The position numbers and the translations under genes are program-made. The notes beneath the pieces are model-generated. The model worked only from the letters and a program-made list of their open reading frames with translations. It was not told where the DNA came from and did not search any database. From the NCBI RefSeq assembly GCF_032854445.1, contig NC_088301.1:4453703-4513702 (forward strand): a stretch of DNA of 60,000 nucleotides. The letters run 5' to 3'. Shown here one piece after another: positions 22,257 to 35,313 of this stretch (positions within the stretch are counted from its first letter, which is position 1; every line of letters starts with the position of its first letter). The stretch is from Liolophura sinensis. Its lineage: Eukaryota; Mollusca; Polyplacophora; Chitonida; Chitonidae.

Positions 22257-22544
22257 GACCGGCCCCGATAGCATGGTTGGTAGAGCGTCCGCTTCTGCAG
22301 GTAGTAGATCCAGAGTCAATCCTGGGTCGGCAGATGTAGTGCAACGACTGGTTGACTCGTATCAGTGTAATGGCTCGGGAGGGTCGGCTTATATACTTGC
22401 CCTCGGTAAGTTGTCTCAGTGAAGCAGCACTAGACAAAAGAGCAGTGGAAGTCCGTCCTGCATCAAGGCGGTACATTACATGCCCTATAAGGACTCCTTC
22501 GTCATGTGACTGAAAAATTGTTAGCATTCCAGGTACTCACTCAC
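22257..22544 (+). mobile_element. Near full-length tRNA-derived SINE with target-site duplication
   Basis: The tRNA-like head has an A box (tagcatggttgg, 22269-22280) and a weak B box (gagtcaatcct, 22313-22323). After a ~170-bp body it ends in 'tgactgaaaaattgtta' and 'actcactcac'. Direct repeats flank it: tcaagacacac (22246-22256) and tcaaggacacac (22545-22556), an imperfect target-site duplication. The same 3' tail recurs at 56434-56481. Confidence 0.75.
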
Positions 22545-22556
22545 TCAAGGACACAC

Positions 22557-25127
22557 TGTTGTGATATGACCGAAATAATGATTGCGACGTCAAAGCTGAA
22601 ACAAAAGACGCTTAGCTTAGACGTGTTCTAGGGGACAAGGTAATCTTATACAGCAGAAATAATAACCTTTTGGACCATGTGAGATTCCGTGCGGTTGTCG
22701 TGATTGGCAGCTGCAGTGCATTTTACCCTGATAAATTGAACCAATCACAGATACCTTCCAAGGGAAAGCTCTCAAAGCTCAGTTTTGATAGAGCGAACAT
22801 GTTGGGGTAAAACCAGCGTCCTTCGAGACCAAAGGCTGCTCTTCTACCACCAGACCAAATAGACATTGCCACTGGCTCGGTGTAGATATATAATTAGTGC
22901 ACTCCGCCCTGGTACCTACTCAAATCAAAATCAAATGCCCTCTCCAGTATGACGAGAGTAATTAAAAGAAATGACAACAAACAATTAATCGTAATTACTT
23001 CGGACAAGGGGCTGGAAACAGGGCTAAACGACCACGGCCATTTTGTTGTGACGTACGTGCCTGACAACTCTATAAATGAAGTTTAAATCTGGAAATCTGA
23101 ACAGGGAATGGGATACGTCATGTTAGAGAATCGTACCCAACGCTCATATGATTAAAAGGCAAAACTGGGTTAGGTTGACGCCCACAGAAATGGTCGTCCT
23201 TTCGGGTTGTAGAAACGGCTCGTGCGTGCATGATGCATTACGATTTTCTCAATCTGTGCAATTTTCCTTTCTACGTTTTCCCCCAGTGTTCATGTCTTGT
23301 TATATTTTGGGAATTGGAAACTGATCATTCCAAGATGTCTAATTTTCTGATTTGAGCGGGAACGATGTTTGCATAAATCTTGGAGTGGAAATTATTCCCC
23401 ACTTATGTGTGGAATTGGAAATTGAGACAGTATAAATGTCTGACTTTATAGCGATTCGGGGTATTCGGGTGATGTTCGTATAAATTGTTGAATGACAATC
23501 TTTTATAAAGAAACAATGCAAAACACATCGTAAATTGCGCGAACAGAATGGAATGTATACGCAAGACTCAACGTCTGCATAGGACTGGTGAAGCCACCCT
23601 TCTCGCAAAGAGAACGTTTCCGGGGACAAGTAAAGCCTTTCTAAACTCTGCAGCCAATCAGTGACCTGTTTCGGTTCAGTTTAAAGAATATATATATTGA
23701 TCAAAATATTTTGTTGTAACAAGGTTCACCTAGTCCAGGAGAAATGGCTTTTTTTGCGAAACACCTTTTAGCCTTTACGCTGTGAGAAAACACACCTGAT
23801 CTGCACCTCCATCCCTTTTTAAAACTAACACCGATTTAATGCTCTTATTATCACCGATGGAGCCGGTGAAATAGTGGTGCATATCCCATGAGACTATCAG
23901 GAGTTGTTGAGATTTGAACTGTTAGTTGTGCCTTCATACAAAGAAAATCAATATTGACGTGTAATGAGTTTCCGCCCAAGACACGTCACTCTGTCACTTG
24001 ATACATTCGCACTTGATGCCTGGAGTAAACCATACATCGAACATCCACATCGATATTTTCTTTTCCCCAGGGTTATTGATATGTATGCTATGGTGATCTA
24101 TTATATGTCACGTGACATCATATGACATTATAGGTCACGCCGCGGAATTTATTCCCAGCTTTTGTCTATGAAATTTGGTACAAACTTGATCTAACTTTTA
24201 TACTTACAACAAGTAAATTATATGTATGCCCCACCCCCACATGCCTACACACTTGACAAACGCCATACATTTAAGCTATACCGCGTGAGCCATCATAGCG
24301 GAATATATGCAGGTTAACTATTAAATGTAGAGTTCTAGACTGGTTCTTCACATTAGGAGATATATCTCCAAAGAGCCTTAATATACAAGTGATTCGAATA
24401 TAATTATTACACTGCAGGGGATCTTTATGCTGTATAAGAGAAAATCCCAAGACGTAATGCTTTGAGTGATTTAATTAACAAAATTAAGAAAATTTATATA
24501 GAAAAAAAGAGGTGAGCCAAGATACCTGTAGGAAATCGGTGTGCCTGGTATTATTGACGAATTCACACACTTAACCTGAGCCTACGTACCCCGCTTTCCA
24601 CGTGCACACCTTTCTCACTACCACTATACCGTTTTGCACGGTGTATGTATTCTCTATCCACTTGCTCATCATATGTGAAGTGTATCCCCCGGTCCATCAC
24701 AGGGCTTTTGCTTTTTAACATTTCTTCTTCCACTCCCTGTTTTGATTTTCTTCTCCTCGCAATCTCACGTCCTGTTTTACACTACTTGCATATTCCTATA
24801 GTATCACACTTATATAGGGAAGCCGGTTAAGGCTTACACCTTACCATCGAACTATCATTCCACCGCGTAATAATGTATATTTATTAACCTGTTTCCGTGC
24901 ACTTTATCATTTTGTACCACACCACTGAAATAAATAAATAAGTCATCTTGAGCCGCTCTTGTTTTAGTAAGTAAATTTTTGCTTATAATGATGAACATCT
25001 GTTTGACAGCTTTTGTATAGGATTACTGTAAATACAGTATATGTGTCCCTTATCTGAAGCATATCGTATGGCCTTGTCAACGTTATATTTGGTATTCTAT
25101 ATCTTGTTTTTTTTCCTTTTTTTTCTG
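22557..25127. other. Intergenic, no gene recognised
   Basis: AT-rich, with only short ORFs. A perfect 12-bp palindrome TGTCACGTGACA (24106-24117) is an E-box/CLEAR-type core. Inverted CCAAT-box sequences occur at about 22705 and 22740. No exon could be tied to either. Confidence 0.5.
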
Positions 25128-25225
25128 GATCTTTGAATTTCTCTGTGACTTGTCAGAAAATCCAAACCTAGGTTGTCTAAAGTAGGCTACACAGCGCCGA
25201 AGACTGCAAGTATGCTATTATAATA
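25128..25225 (+). repeat. Left arm of a 98-bp inverted repeat
   Basis: Runs from GATCTTTGAATTTCTC to GCTATTATAATA and matches the reverse complement of 26806-26903 with about one mismatch (GAAGAC versus GAAAAC). The spacer is 1.58 kb. No target-site duplication is visible outside the arms. Confidence 0.93.
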
Positions 25226-26805
25226 GAAGAGTACGTGTGTATCTATGCATGTTTGGGATATTACGTTGTTCTTAACACTTTTTATAGCCATATCACGTGT
25301 GTGTACGTATACCGTGTCTTATGGTGCAAGGGTGAGTCCATGCTGCCAAAGTCCTGCCGCCACATATCATGCCCAAGACACCAGACATTACATGTAATCT
25401 GGCTCGCTCTGCAGATTATGGGCTATGAAGGACCTTGTTCACAGCCGAAATTCATCGATTTTGTGCGACCTTTACCCACGTAAAATCCCTCTCCCACGGG
25501 AGAAAGACGTTTCTCAGTTAGAAGGTGCGCGCGACCCAAAACTGTTGGCATGCGAGGCGGGAGTTAAATTCCGACCATGGGTACCCACCCAGTATCCCAG
25601 ACTAGACTAGACCACTGCCGACCCTTACTCGACTTCCAGTCCGCTCCGCATTGTTGTTAAGCATTAGAGATAATAAGCGATCGATGACGTCTCTAGTTGA
25701 GAACGTGTTACTCGTGAGCAAGATGACCTTAAATATGTAGACAAGAACATTTTAAATTAAACCAGTACACAGCTTAGGCCTATATGTTCCCAACTTGGTC
25801 GTAGGTTGGAAAAGTTTCCTATTGTTATTTTCTCGCAATTTCAAAAGATAAAGAAACAGTTTTCCATTGTAAGGGACTCAGAAAAACTGAACTATATTGT
25901 AAGCAAAATACAGGTGTACATAATGTATAAAATTTTATTTGTTGTAAGATAGAATTAAACTTTAATTTGTTTGTTTTCCTGCACTTATTTCCCCTTGTGA
26001 GTTGTGTACGTTGTATTATAATCTCGAATCGTCTCTGTATTGTTCATATGGAATACAAGAAATGGCTTGTTCGAAGATATATTCATGAATTTATTGAGTC
26101 TTTGTTTAATAAAAGCCTCGCCGGACCCTTTGTGAATTCTGCAGTGTACATATACAAGCTAGATTAATTCGAAAATTCGATGGGTGTTGTGTGTATGTCA
26201 TCTCATGTGCGTAAATAATTAATCGGAAGCTTCTGTTTCGTTGTTTCCTCACGGAATTCTGTTGGATTGTACTCCCTTACATCTGTGTTGACATTCGAGA
26301 CTGAAGCTTGCCGGTTGACACGGAACACACCACCTCTGTTCAACGCAGACGGGACTACTTTCATAAACCGGAAGTTGAAGGATGAATTGCATGCTTGTAG
26401 AACCATATTCCTCTACGCTCCCTTTCCATCAGTTCCACCACTAGCAAGTTTGTGCAGAAATCTTGAACAACGCCGACGTCACTGGGATCACGGTGATGAG
26501 GCAGGAAGTTATATCAGAAAATACAACATCACAGCCTCAACTTCTATCAATAATTGGTTTTTGTAAGACGGATGGGAAGCTGGGGACCACGTCATCTTCT
26601 TAGTAACAAACGGCGTGGGTGAAGAAAACGGTCCTTCCAACGTTGTAGTTTTGGAAAATGCCTATTTTTGAATTTAAAATGGATTTGTATAATTTTCAGT
26701 ATAATAAAATACACGAAAGGGTGGTCACGTGACCTCCAACTTGTGACCGGTTTCACAGAATGCTCATGCATTCTCTTTATCCAAATTATGTTTAACATGA
26801 TTCCA
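25226..26805. mobile_element. Spacer between the 98-bp inverted repeats; possible non-autonomous element
   Basis: No transposase is recognisable. At 25340-25610 there is a degenerate SINE-like block in reverse orientation ('atgcccaagacaccagacat', then a tRNA-like end with 'ggagttaaattccgacc'). A perfect palindrome GGTCACGTGACC lies at 26723-26734. Whether the arms and spacer moved as one foldback element or are two separate insertions of one small repeat cannot be decided here. Confidence 0.4.
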
Positions 26806-26903
26806 TATTATAATAGCATACTTGCAGTTTTCGGCGCTGTGTAGCCTACTTTAGACAACCTAGGTTTGGATTTTCTGACAAGTCACAGAGAAATTCAAAG
26901 ATC
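26806..26903 (-). repeat. Right arm of the 98-bp inverted repeat
   Basis: Reverse complement of 25128-25225, ending at ...CAAAGATC. The very high identity suggests recent origin or gene conversion between the arms. Confidence 0.93.
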
Positions 26904-29108
26904 AGCGAGGACACCAGTGATAAGGCTAAGCCTAAGCGAATCCACAGGGACACAGGCCCCAAGGGTCAAGCTTGGCAAGTGGTTACAGTGATGTAAAGCG
27001 AACGTAGGGAGCAAAGCGTGAGCTGTAAGGAGTATGGTGTAGAACAGCAAATTTATGAAAAGGATACTAATTTCATGGGAAGAATGCATGCGCATAACAG
27101 CTACGAGCAGATTCAGGTATGTATATACATACTGAACCTAGTATTTTAGTTATTTCTCAGACAAATATAAAACTACTCCACAGTAGGCCTATACGAGTGT
27201 GAAATTGTGTAGACATGCAGGTGTGAAAATACACGCATTTATGTCAAAACGCCCTGTTGTTTTTATTTGAACGCAGAAACCTTATCCATAAACGCGTTAC
27301 ATGTATATACTGGGACTATGTACACGTACGAAAACATAGCCCAGCATACTGATTATAACATCGACGTTCTAAGTAAATCATTTCCATGTTTTCTCCAAAA
27401 CATTGGTGTTTTATAGAAAACATGTGACATGTGTTCTAGAGAGGTCAAATAGCCGTTTTGCCTGTCGGGTTTTGCTGTGTGTGCAAATAAAATAGATTCT
27501 TCGCATCTTTTGATGGTGAATTGTTCTTTCGTGAAACTGTTCACTGCATATATTGCGAAGAGGAGACTTTTTAAAGTTACATTATTCTAAGCTTTGGCCA
27601 AAACTAGCTTGATGTAGGTAAATTGTCGGCTGTGATCAGACCAGCCGAACAAATCGGGACAGATATCATTGCGCCTCATTCCAAGCGCGAGTTTACGCCT
27701 GGTGTTTGTCCATTGGCTGTTTATCGATTCACACAATTACTGGCGTTGTCTTGTTTACCTGACATGTGCTTTATATTATAGCATGCCTCCAGAAGGATAT
27801 GGCAGCTCTGGATCGGTAAACACCCGCTTAGCCTAATTGGCTAGAATCGACCGTGAAATCTGATCATCTTGGATCGGTTTTCGTTCTAGTCGAGAAGGAG
27901 AAAGAAAATGACAAAGCCAGCTAAAAGTCTGTTTTAATCTGCTTATGCAATAGTATGCTACGCCATAAAAGGTATAAAAGGTATTACCAAGCGCGTGAGG
28001 ACTTATTATTACGTGTATTTGTATCTGTTTGTGATCACCTTCTATCAGCACTAACACGACTGAAAACACCGACTTTTGATGTTTAATGTCCATTTGGTGT
28101 TGTTCATACAAAACTGCATTGGTATTTATAACAAATGTGTGTAACAATGCACACTGAGAAATCTGAATGCTGACGTTGTGAAGTGCATACCTATAACGTG
28201 GTGAAAGAGAGGGGTCGAAAGTGTGGCGTCCCCTTGTGACAACAATTTCGCTCCTGTGGCACTGATCTGTATCAACTTCCTGGACAAGCATATTTCTTTT
28301 CATTTATTATCTTTGAGTGGTGTCGTCTTTCATCAACAGTTCGGTGGCGAATATCCAGTCATAATATGTCCAGGTCCGAATTATCAAACATATTAATTGT
28401 TATATATTGCTCTTCATAGAAATGTGGGTGTATTTACTCTGTTAACGCGATAATAAATCTATCCTCACTGACGTCAGTTTATCTAATTGTCTCCTGTTGA
28501 CATAGCGTTTAGCGAACCTGAAGTATTAGTGGCGCTGGCCATTTTACAGCTGTTCGTCAATATAACGGTTTTTACCTATGTCAACAAGATACTTAACACT
28601 GAATGCTTGCCCTTCAGGTAAACTCAGACACGGCGTTAAAAGCATTTCATTTTCCGTGGACCGTTGAAATCCTTGGCGTGGACTACTTGCAGGCCTATAT
28701 ACGGGTATATCTGGTATCTCGATCAGTTGTTATTGGTGCCAACACAAGCGGTTGTCAGGGTGCATCCGATTAGCAAGACGATGTCGTCCCATGTACCTGA
28801 TGTTTAGCTGTATAACGGTAAAACACTTGACACATTTTCGCGGTCCATTCATTCGCGGGCTTATACGCACTTTTCCACCGTACATTGCATCGCTAATTGC
28901 ATTTAACAAAGGTGAATCACCATTGTAAGTTAAACGACAGAAGTACAGAGACAAGCACTGTTTGGATCACATTGTTGGTTTTCCGGATAAAATTACCAGG
29001 TGAAACAGTTATCTGTTTGCTTGTTTCTGGGGTATATTCCTTCGATTTTACCGTTGACACCTTAAAAGAGAGATTTAATCACCATTGTACAGCGATAACA
29101 GCTATAAC
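26904..29108. other. Intergenic, no gene recognised
   Basis: A 156-codon ORF on the minus strand (28303-27833) is the longest in this part. It has no recognisable domain and is of a length expected by chance in 60 kb of six-frame sequence. If the exon at 29109 is real, its promoter lies in the right end of this stretch. Confidence 0.45.
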
Positions 29109-29150
29109 ATGAGCAGACCTATTTTGGACCGACAGCTGACTAGTGTTCAG
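29109..29150 (+). CDS. Possible alternative first coding exon (1a) of the SPATA1 homologue
   Basis: An ATG opens 14 codons (MSRPILDRQLTSVQ) to a strong phase-0 donor (TTCAG|GTAAGT). The downstream SPATA1 exon 2 has a phase-0 acceptor, so splicing would be in frame, and both candidate first exons begin Met-Ser and end in Gln. No homology can be claimed for so short a peptide. It could instead be the first exon of another transcript or a chance ORF. Confidence 0.35.
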
Positions 29151-29524
29151 GTAAGTTATTTTAACCATAGATGACCTATTTTATGTTAATTTATTTGATT
29201 CGTGCTTCGTGTGATTATTGATTTCAGGTTATAAATCAAAATGGAATTTTCATGGGTAATATCTGAAATCAGCCATCGATATATGTGATCGTTAAAGTTG
29301 TCAAAAATGGTCACATATATACTTGTCGGAGGAGAGTGATTTACTCTGGATACTCCAGAGTCGTCACTGCGTATGTTATAAGTATGAAAAAAAAATGAAT
29401 ATGGTGGTAAGCACCTATACATTAAAAAAAGAAGCAATAGCCCCGTTGGCGTATACCGCATACTTGTGGAAGAACACTGCTTTTAAAAATAGCTTTTAAA
29501 AGTGTACTTTTAGTAAAAATCGCC

Positions 29525-30064
29525 TGGTATAATGAGGCATCATGATGGTTCAGTGAGGCTAGACGATGCTTTAGTGAGGCAGCATAAGTTCAGTGACATC
29601 ATGATGGTTCGGCATGCTAGTTCATTAAGACAACATGATGGTTCGGTGAGGCTTCATGAAGCTGCAGGAAGGCAGACTAATGGTTCAATGGGGCAGCACA
29701 ATAATTCTTGAGGCAACTCAAATGGCTCGGAGAGGCAACATCATGCTACAGTGAGACAGCAGCATCGTTAAGTGAGACAACGTGATGGTTTAGCAAGACA
29801 GCATGAAGGTTTAGTATTAAAGGTAGCTTGATGGTTCAGTGAGACAGCATAATAGTTCAGTGAGGAAGGCACGGTGGTTTAGTGAGTCATTAAGAGGATT
29901 CAGTAAGATAACATACTGGTGCCGTGAGACAGCACAATATTTTAGTGAGGCAGCGCATTGGCTCAGTGAGTCAGAATGAAGGTTCATTAAGGTATCATGG
30001 TGGTTCAGTGAGACAGCACAATAGTTCAGTGAGACAGCCTGTTGGTTTAGTGAGGTAGCATGTA
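29525..30064. repeat. Diverged ~21-22-bp minisatellite
   Basis: About 24 imperfect units around 'ggttcagtgaggcagcatga'. Units vary in length and sequence (gttcagtgagacagcataat, tttagtgagtcat, gctcagtgagtcagaatga). It lies 375 bp after the candidate exon 1a. The ORF on the other strand (30101-29817) is a translation of the repeat. Confidence 0.88.
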
Positions 30065-33000
30065 TATAAATCTGGTCATTGACACTCTCATTTGTGTGCA
30101 TCAGTGTGTGACAGAAATAATTTGGTCAATGTTCCGTGCAAGAATGTGGATTTGTAATTTAGCCATGTGGGGTATATCCACTGTTTGTTTATTCTCTTGA
30201 CAGTTACAGGCATTATTTTCGTCCAATCAGCTTGCCCTCAGCTGTCACAATTTACATGGTAGAGATTGATTTTATAATTGCTTCCCTTTCACGATGCGTT
30301 TCAGAATAACAATACACTTAAAACCGCTTTCCGGCGACCTTTTTTGTATTATTCATCACGCAGGCGATTCCACCATTCAACACTTCCGACAAAAATATAT
30401 GGGCCGTTGTTGGCCTTAAGGGAAAGTGTGGGTGCAACAACAGTAATTAGGTTAATCAATATCAGACTTGTTAGAATCATTTTATGGTGGCAAAATATAT
30501 ATAGGGTTTATTTGTATAAAATTTAGAAGTGGGGGCAAAAGATGTAATTCTTTTATTAAGTAAAAAATCTTATATTGTATTTCTAGGCTATTGATTTAAA
30601 GTTTTAATTGTTGAAATAGAAAAAAGACTTTCTTTTCCGCTTCAACTATACAAGATGAATAAATCAATAAATAATATACCAGTGCCGGTGAAGATATAAA
30701 TAAAGGAGAGGTACTGGTCCAAGCATGATTGATTGCCATGAACATCACGTCGCCTAACACCAAAATGCAACAATGTTTACATTTTATAACAAAGCTGTGG
30801 TACCCACTGAATTAACGTTGCTCGCACGATAAATTCGTTCGAACGAAGAAACACCTGCAGGCATTTTGAAACATTTACCACAAAGCTGTGGCTGTGATTG
30901 ACAGACTTGATTGACAGCTAAGGAGGTAACGTCAAGTATATCATGTGACGTACATGTAGCAGCGGAGAAGAGCCTCGAGAATGAAGGCGTAGGTGAAGAA
31001 GACCTTGTTTATAACATTGTCTAATGTATACGGGTGCTTGCAAACAAACCAGTAGTTAGAGATGTCTTAATGGCATGACTTATTATTCTCCCGTTTTGAA
31101 ACGCCTTTGATTGTGAAGTCACTCTTCAAAACCGGTTGATAAAGTAGAAAGAATTTGGTTTGGTGGAGTAGGTTTGTCAATAAGTTATTATCTATTGCCC
31201 ATTCCAGTCGACGTCACGATATGCACTGCCTAGCCAAAATCATCCAACGATTCATTCAGTCCCAGGACTCAACAATGTCTTCATCTCGTCATCCAACCAT
31301 TTAATTTGTAATGAACGAAATCTGATGGAGGATAAATCTGATTGTAGGGCCTACCCGCTTTCATTATAAATCTATCATTGACTCATCCAACTATGCATAC
31401 ATATTTATCAAAGCAATTTTGTATCACTATAATATTTGCCCCAAAAAGTTATTTCTTTCATACAACACTAGCAAAGACAGAATTTATAGAGAACAGCCAC
31501 GTACAGATCATTTAACATATAGACAATTCCGTTCATCATACTCATCAAGCACATATCCTTACACAACGATGAATGTGAAACGGAATATTTTCTATGACTT
31601 AGTTTAATTATAAAAGGCTACGGAAAATGCGAGAATCACGCAGGGCTGACGAGCGTTATGTATAACGTTTGACACAAAACCACATTTAAGTACGTGCGTA
31701 CTTAACTGAGAAACTGTCACGTCTCGTTCCGTCATCTGTCAACATGTAATAGTGTAATACAAAGTTGCAATTTGCATTTACGTACACGCGTACTTGAGGA
31801 AAGGCAGAACAAGTGTAATCGTCGTCTGTTATGCATATAGGCCTATTATTTATTGAAGGGAATTGTAAGAAACAACACATGAATCGTATAAAATCTCAAC
31901 CGCAGTTGCAGACCAAAACGTTATTTGATTTCATCGCTAAATACTGTGACATAGCAAACTACACGTTCCACCCAATGTAATCAAATAAGAGCAGTAACTG
32001 TTTGTAAGTCTCTGTCCTCGTCAGTCATGAACTAATCTCTACTGTTATTTCTGAACATTAGAATCTGTACTTCATTCAGAAAAGGTGCTCCACAATAACG
32101 AACAACTTTCTGTATAACTGATATCCCTATTAACATGCTTATACATTGAGTTAGATATTACAAGACTACATGTGTATATATATATTCCACAACATGTAGC
32201 ACATGTAGTGTTTATGCACAGCGATAAATATCAAGGAGGGACAACGGTAGTAATTTAAACATGAGAGGAAGTTTGCACAGACATTCCATGCGTCCAGTGT
32301 CTGTTAGTGTAACTGATCGCCTGTTTTCATTATTTACCTAACTCCTCACTGTATACAGTTTCTTTTTCAAAGTGCATAATAGCCTATATATTCCACATTT
32401 CTGCATGTAAAGTTTTATTTGCTTGATCATTATTTAGTGTGACGAGGGGTCCAATCAACAAATGATGGAGGGGAATCATGAAACTTCCTTGTCTGATAAT
32501 TGAATTGAGGCCACGTCTCGGATGACCTATATATAGTCCTACAGCACACGGCTACGACAAGCTCATGTTTTTTAATATAAAGTTAAGTTTCGCAAACATC
32601 ATTCATCCTGGCAAACGCCTTGAAAAATGCCTTACCGTGCACACATCTTTTTTTTAAAAATCTTTTTCAGTGCTGTTCTTTATTTTCATTTTTCATGCTG
32701 GTGAGCTACATCAGTATGCTATGTGTATACCCAACTAAGCCCAACAGGTTTTACATAACAATTGGCTTTGTTTTTAACATTTAAAGTATATGCAGTCGGT
32801 ATTTACAGTATATATTGCCTCTATATGGGTAATAAAAACGCACAACCATATCCTTAAAATGCAGCACAGTATTGTCATTTATGTATTTCTCTACTTTTAC
32901 AAGTTTACAAAAAAAGGTATAAAAGTACAATTTTCTGGTCTTCCAGTTTACCTCAGAGTATAATATAATAAAAGACTTGCAGCATGTACAGAGAAAAAAG

Positions 33001-35039
33001 GCAGAGCAATAATGACAGTGTGATAATTAGCAAATCTTACCACTGGTGAAATATGGTCTATAGGCCTAACACCTGTCAGTTTACCTCATTTAATGTTTTA
33101 TTCTAACTGCTGGTGCAAATGCTTAAATAGTAGCAAATAATACGCTCTCCTAGTACCATGCAGAATTATAGGTCAAAAATACACAGTGTTATGTACAGTA
33201 TAGATGTTAATTGCAATTTCTTAGACGTCGCTGGTCTAGAATAACTTAAAATGCTGTGTTGTCATTAAATTTAACATGAAATCACATTAAAACAATGCAA
33301 ATGTACTAGGTCTCGCAAATGTTTAGTCCAGCAGAATAATACCATGTTACCCCCAACTGTATACTATGTATAATTTATTTATTTATTTATAATTATTTGA
33401 TTGGTGTTTTACGCCGTATAGTTCAGAAAAACGCCGGTCGTATTATAGGACAACTCGTTTACGTATACATGTATAACTTACTCGACGATCACAGGTGAGA
33501 GTCACGGCTGGACAACACTGTGTACCTTGGATTTTTTTTCACTGACGTATATATGGATGCCTTAAATATTATTGTGTAATTCCTGCTGCATATAATCTGA
33601 AGTATATAGTTTCGTTTATTATATATATTTGTGTAACAAAGCGCTGTTGCATTAAATAAATTAGTGGACGCTTTTTTTTAAAGAGGTAGTTTAATGAGTT
33701 GCCTATATAGTATCAGTGTTTCTTTAATAAGTGATAAGATCAAAACACGCAAATTCGCGTGACTGCATGTAGACCTATGCACCTGCTATGAGTAGATCGA
33801 AATGACCGGCTCGTCTTTATATTCTTCTGGATATGTACGAATGGCCAGTAATGTTAAGCCTGGCCTCGATCAACACCTATATAGCTACCAGAATATAGAG
33901 TTCCGTTATATAACCATTTACAAAATGGTAATTTATTAAATGTTTTGACATAACGCCAACATTTTGTGCACTTTCTAACAAACCCTGTCACACCGATTCC
34001 GTGTGGAAAGAGGGGTGAATAGCAGGACCTCAACCCTTTTGGCAAGCTGTTTGGGCTTAAAATGTAACTAACCCTTGTGGACCCGGAAAACAGAACAGGT
34101 CTTTTTATACCTCAAAAGACGTTTTTTTTTTTTCATTTTGAGGGCTGTGTGTTCCATGTGACATGCAGTTGCCTGTGCTCAGTATTTGACAGCGTTGCTG
34201 ACGATGCTGTAGGTGAATATTTTGAACTAATAGGATAGAATTAATGTATAAGAACTGTATATTTTATATGATAGTTTTTTTTTTTTGGAATGTTTGATCT
34301 TATTTTGGACGTTATCTTTCACGATGTCGAAAGTTTTCGTATTCTCTCAGGCTCTCGTCAGGACGCGGCTAAAATGCTGTCGATGTAGCGTTAAATCCTG
34401 ATCATTTATTCTTTCATTTACTTCTCTTTTTATACCATATGTCTATATAGTATAACATCGTCGCACTGTATAGAGCCTACCGATATGTATATATAGTTCT
34501 ATACAGATGCTGATGTCTACGTACATCAGTATATTAGTCAGCTTCGATCATCACTTAATAAAAATTGGAACTTTATCTATAATAAGGTTTGACATGCATT
34601 GAACGTTAATTTATTTTGTATGTTAAAAAAAACCTCATCTGTGTTTGAATTAACTTTTTAAGCATGGACCTGAATACATGCTTGTTATCACAACAGGCCT
34701 TCACAGTTTGTAACATTTTGTATACTGACAGCACAACAACATGGGTTAATGTTTCGTATGTCGCTGTCCACTTCAGGTGAATACATTGTTCAGTTTGTAT
34801 CTCTGGTTTCTAGGTGTCTCTGCAGAGATGTTTTATTTTGACTAACTTATCAGTGATCATCCATACAAATGGCCACGCAGCTGGATCCATACATCGACCC
34901 GTTTGTGTGGCACTGAACACATGCAGAAAACTCTTATGCATTGCTTATCTCAGATTAGATTTTTCCACGGAATAGTTGTTCGAGTAATTTCGTGCAGTAG
35001 TTGTTGTCAGACCCCATCGATTTATATTTATCTAATTTG
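30065..35039. other. Non-coding region upstream of SPATA1 exon 1b (intron 1 if exon 1a is used)
   Basis: AT-rich. A reverse-oriented SINE tail lies at about 33374-33470 (tttatttattt ... ttgattggtgttttacgccg). No conserved exon was recognised. Confidence 0.5.
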
Positions 35040-35313
35040 TATTTGTATTTCCCCCTCTCTTTTTAACGGATTGGGCACGTGACGAATCGCGCTGAGTTTT
35101 GGCCAACTCAACTGTCAATATTTGTCAACGGGGGTTATTCCCCTTAGTGATAATGTCAGCATTTGTCACGTGGGGGCTGTCATTTGTTTCGCCTGGAAAC
35201 CAGCGCGCGCTCTATCGACATGATCACATAATTTCACGGCCTCATCGATTGCTTCCAGCTCCTAGCCTGTGCCTAAGTTCTGATGAAAATTGAACTAATG
35301 TAATTGGAGCAAA
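35040..35313 (+). promoter_or_regulatory. Putative promoter and 5' leader of SPATA1 exon 1b
   Basis: A locally more GC-rich stretch with two CACGTG E-boxes (35076-35081, 35167-35172) and a gcgcgcgc patch near 35205, directly before the initiator. The leader has overlapping short uORFs: ATG at 35283 and ATG at 35298 both stop at TAA 35301-35303, so the second is a start-stop element 10 bases before the main ATG. No TATA box is seen. The transcription start is unknown. Confidence 0.45.

Noticed and set aside
27833-28303. 156-codon minus-strand ORF, possible intergenic gene
   Set aside because: No domain, signal or splice structure. An ORF of this length is expected about once by chance in six frames of 60 kb at this base composition.
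29817-30101. 94-codon minus-strand ORF with Ser-Leu-Asn repeats
   Set aside because: Translation of the diverged ~21-bp minisatellite.
30278-30526. 82-codon ORF, considered as a retroelement end
   Set aside because: No convincing RT, RNase H or other motif in either strand.
35187-35201. RFX X-box (GTTTCGCCTGGAAAC) in the SPATA1 promoter, attractive for a ciliary gene
   Set aside because: The right half-site fits but the left half and the spacing do not match the X-box consensus.
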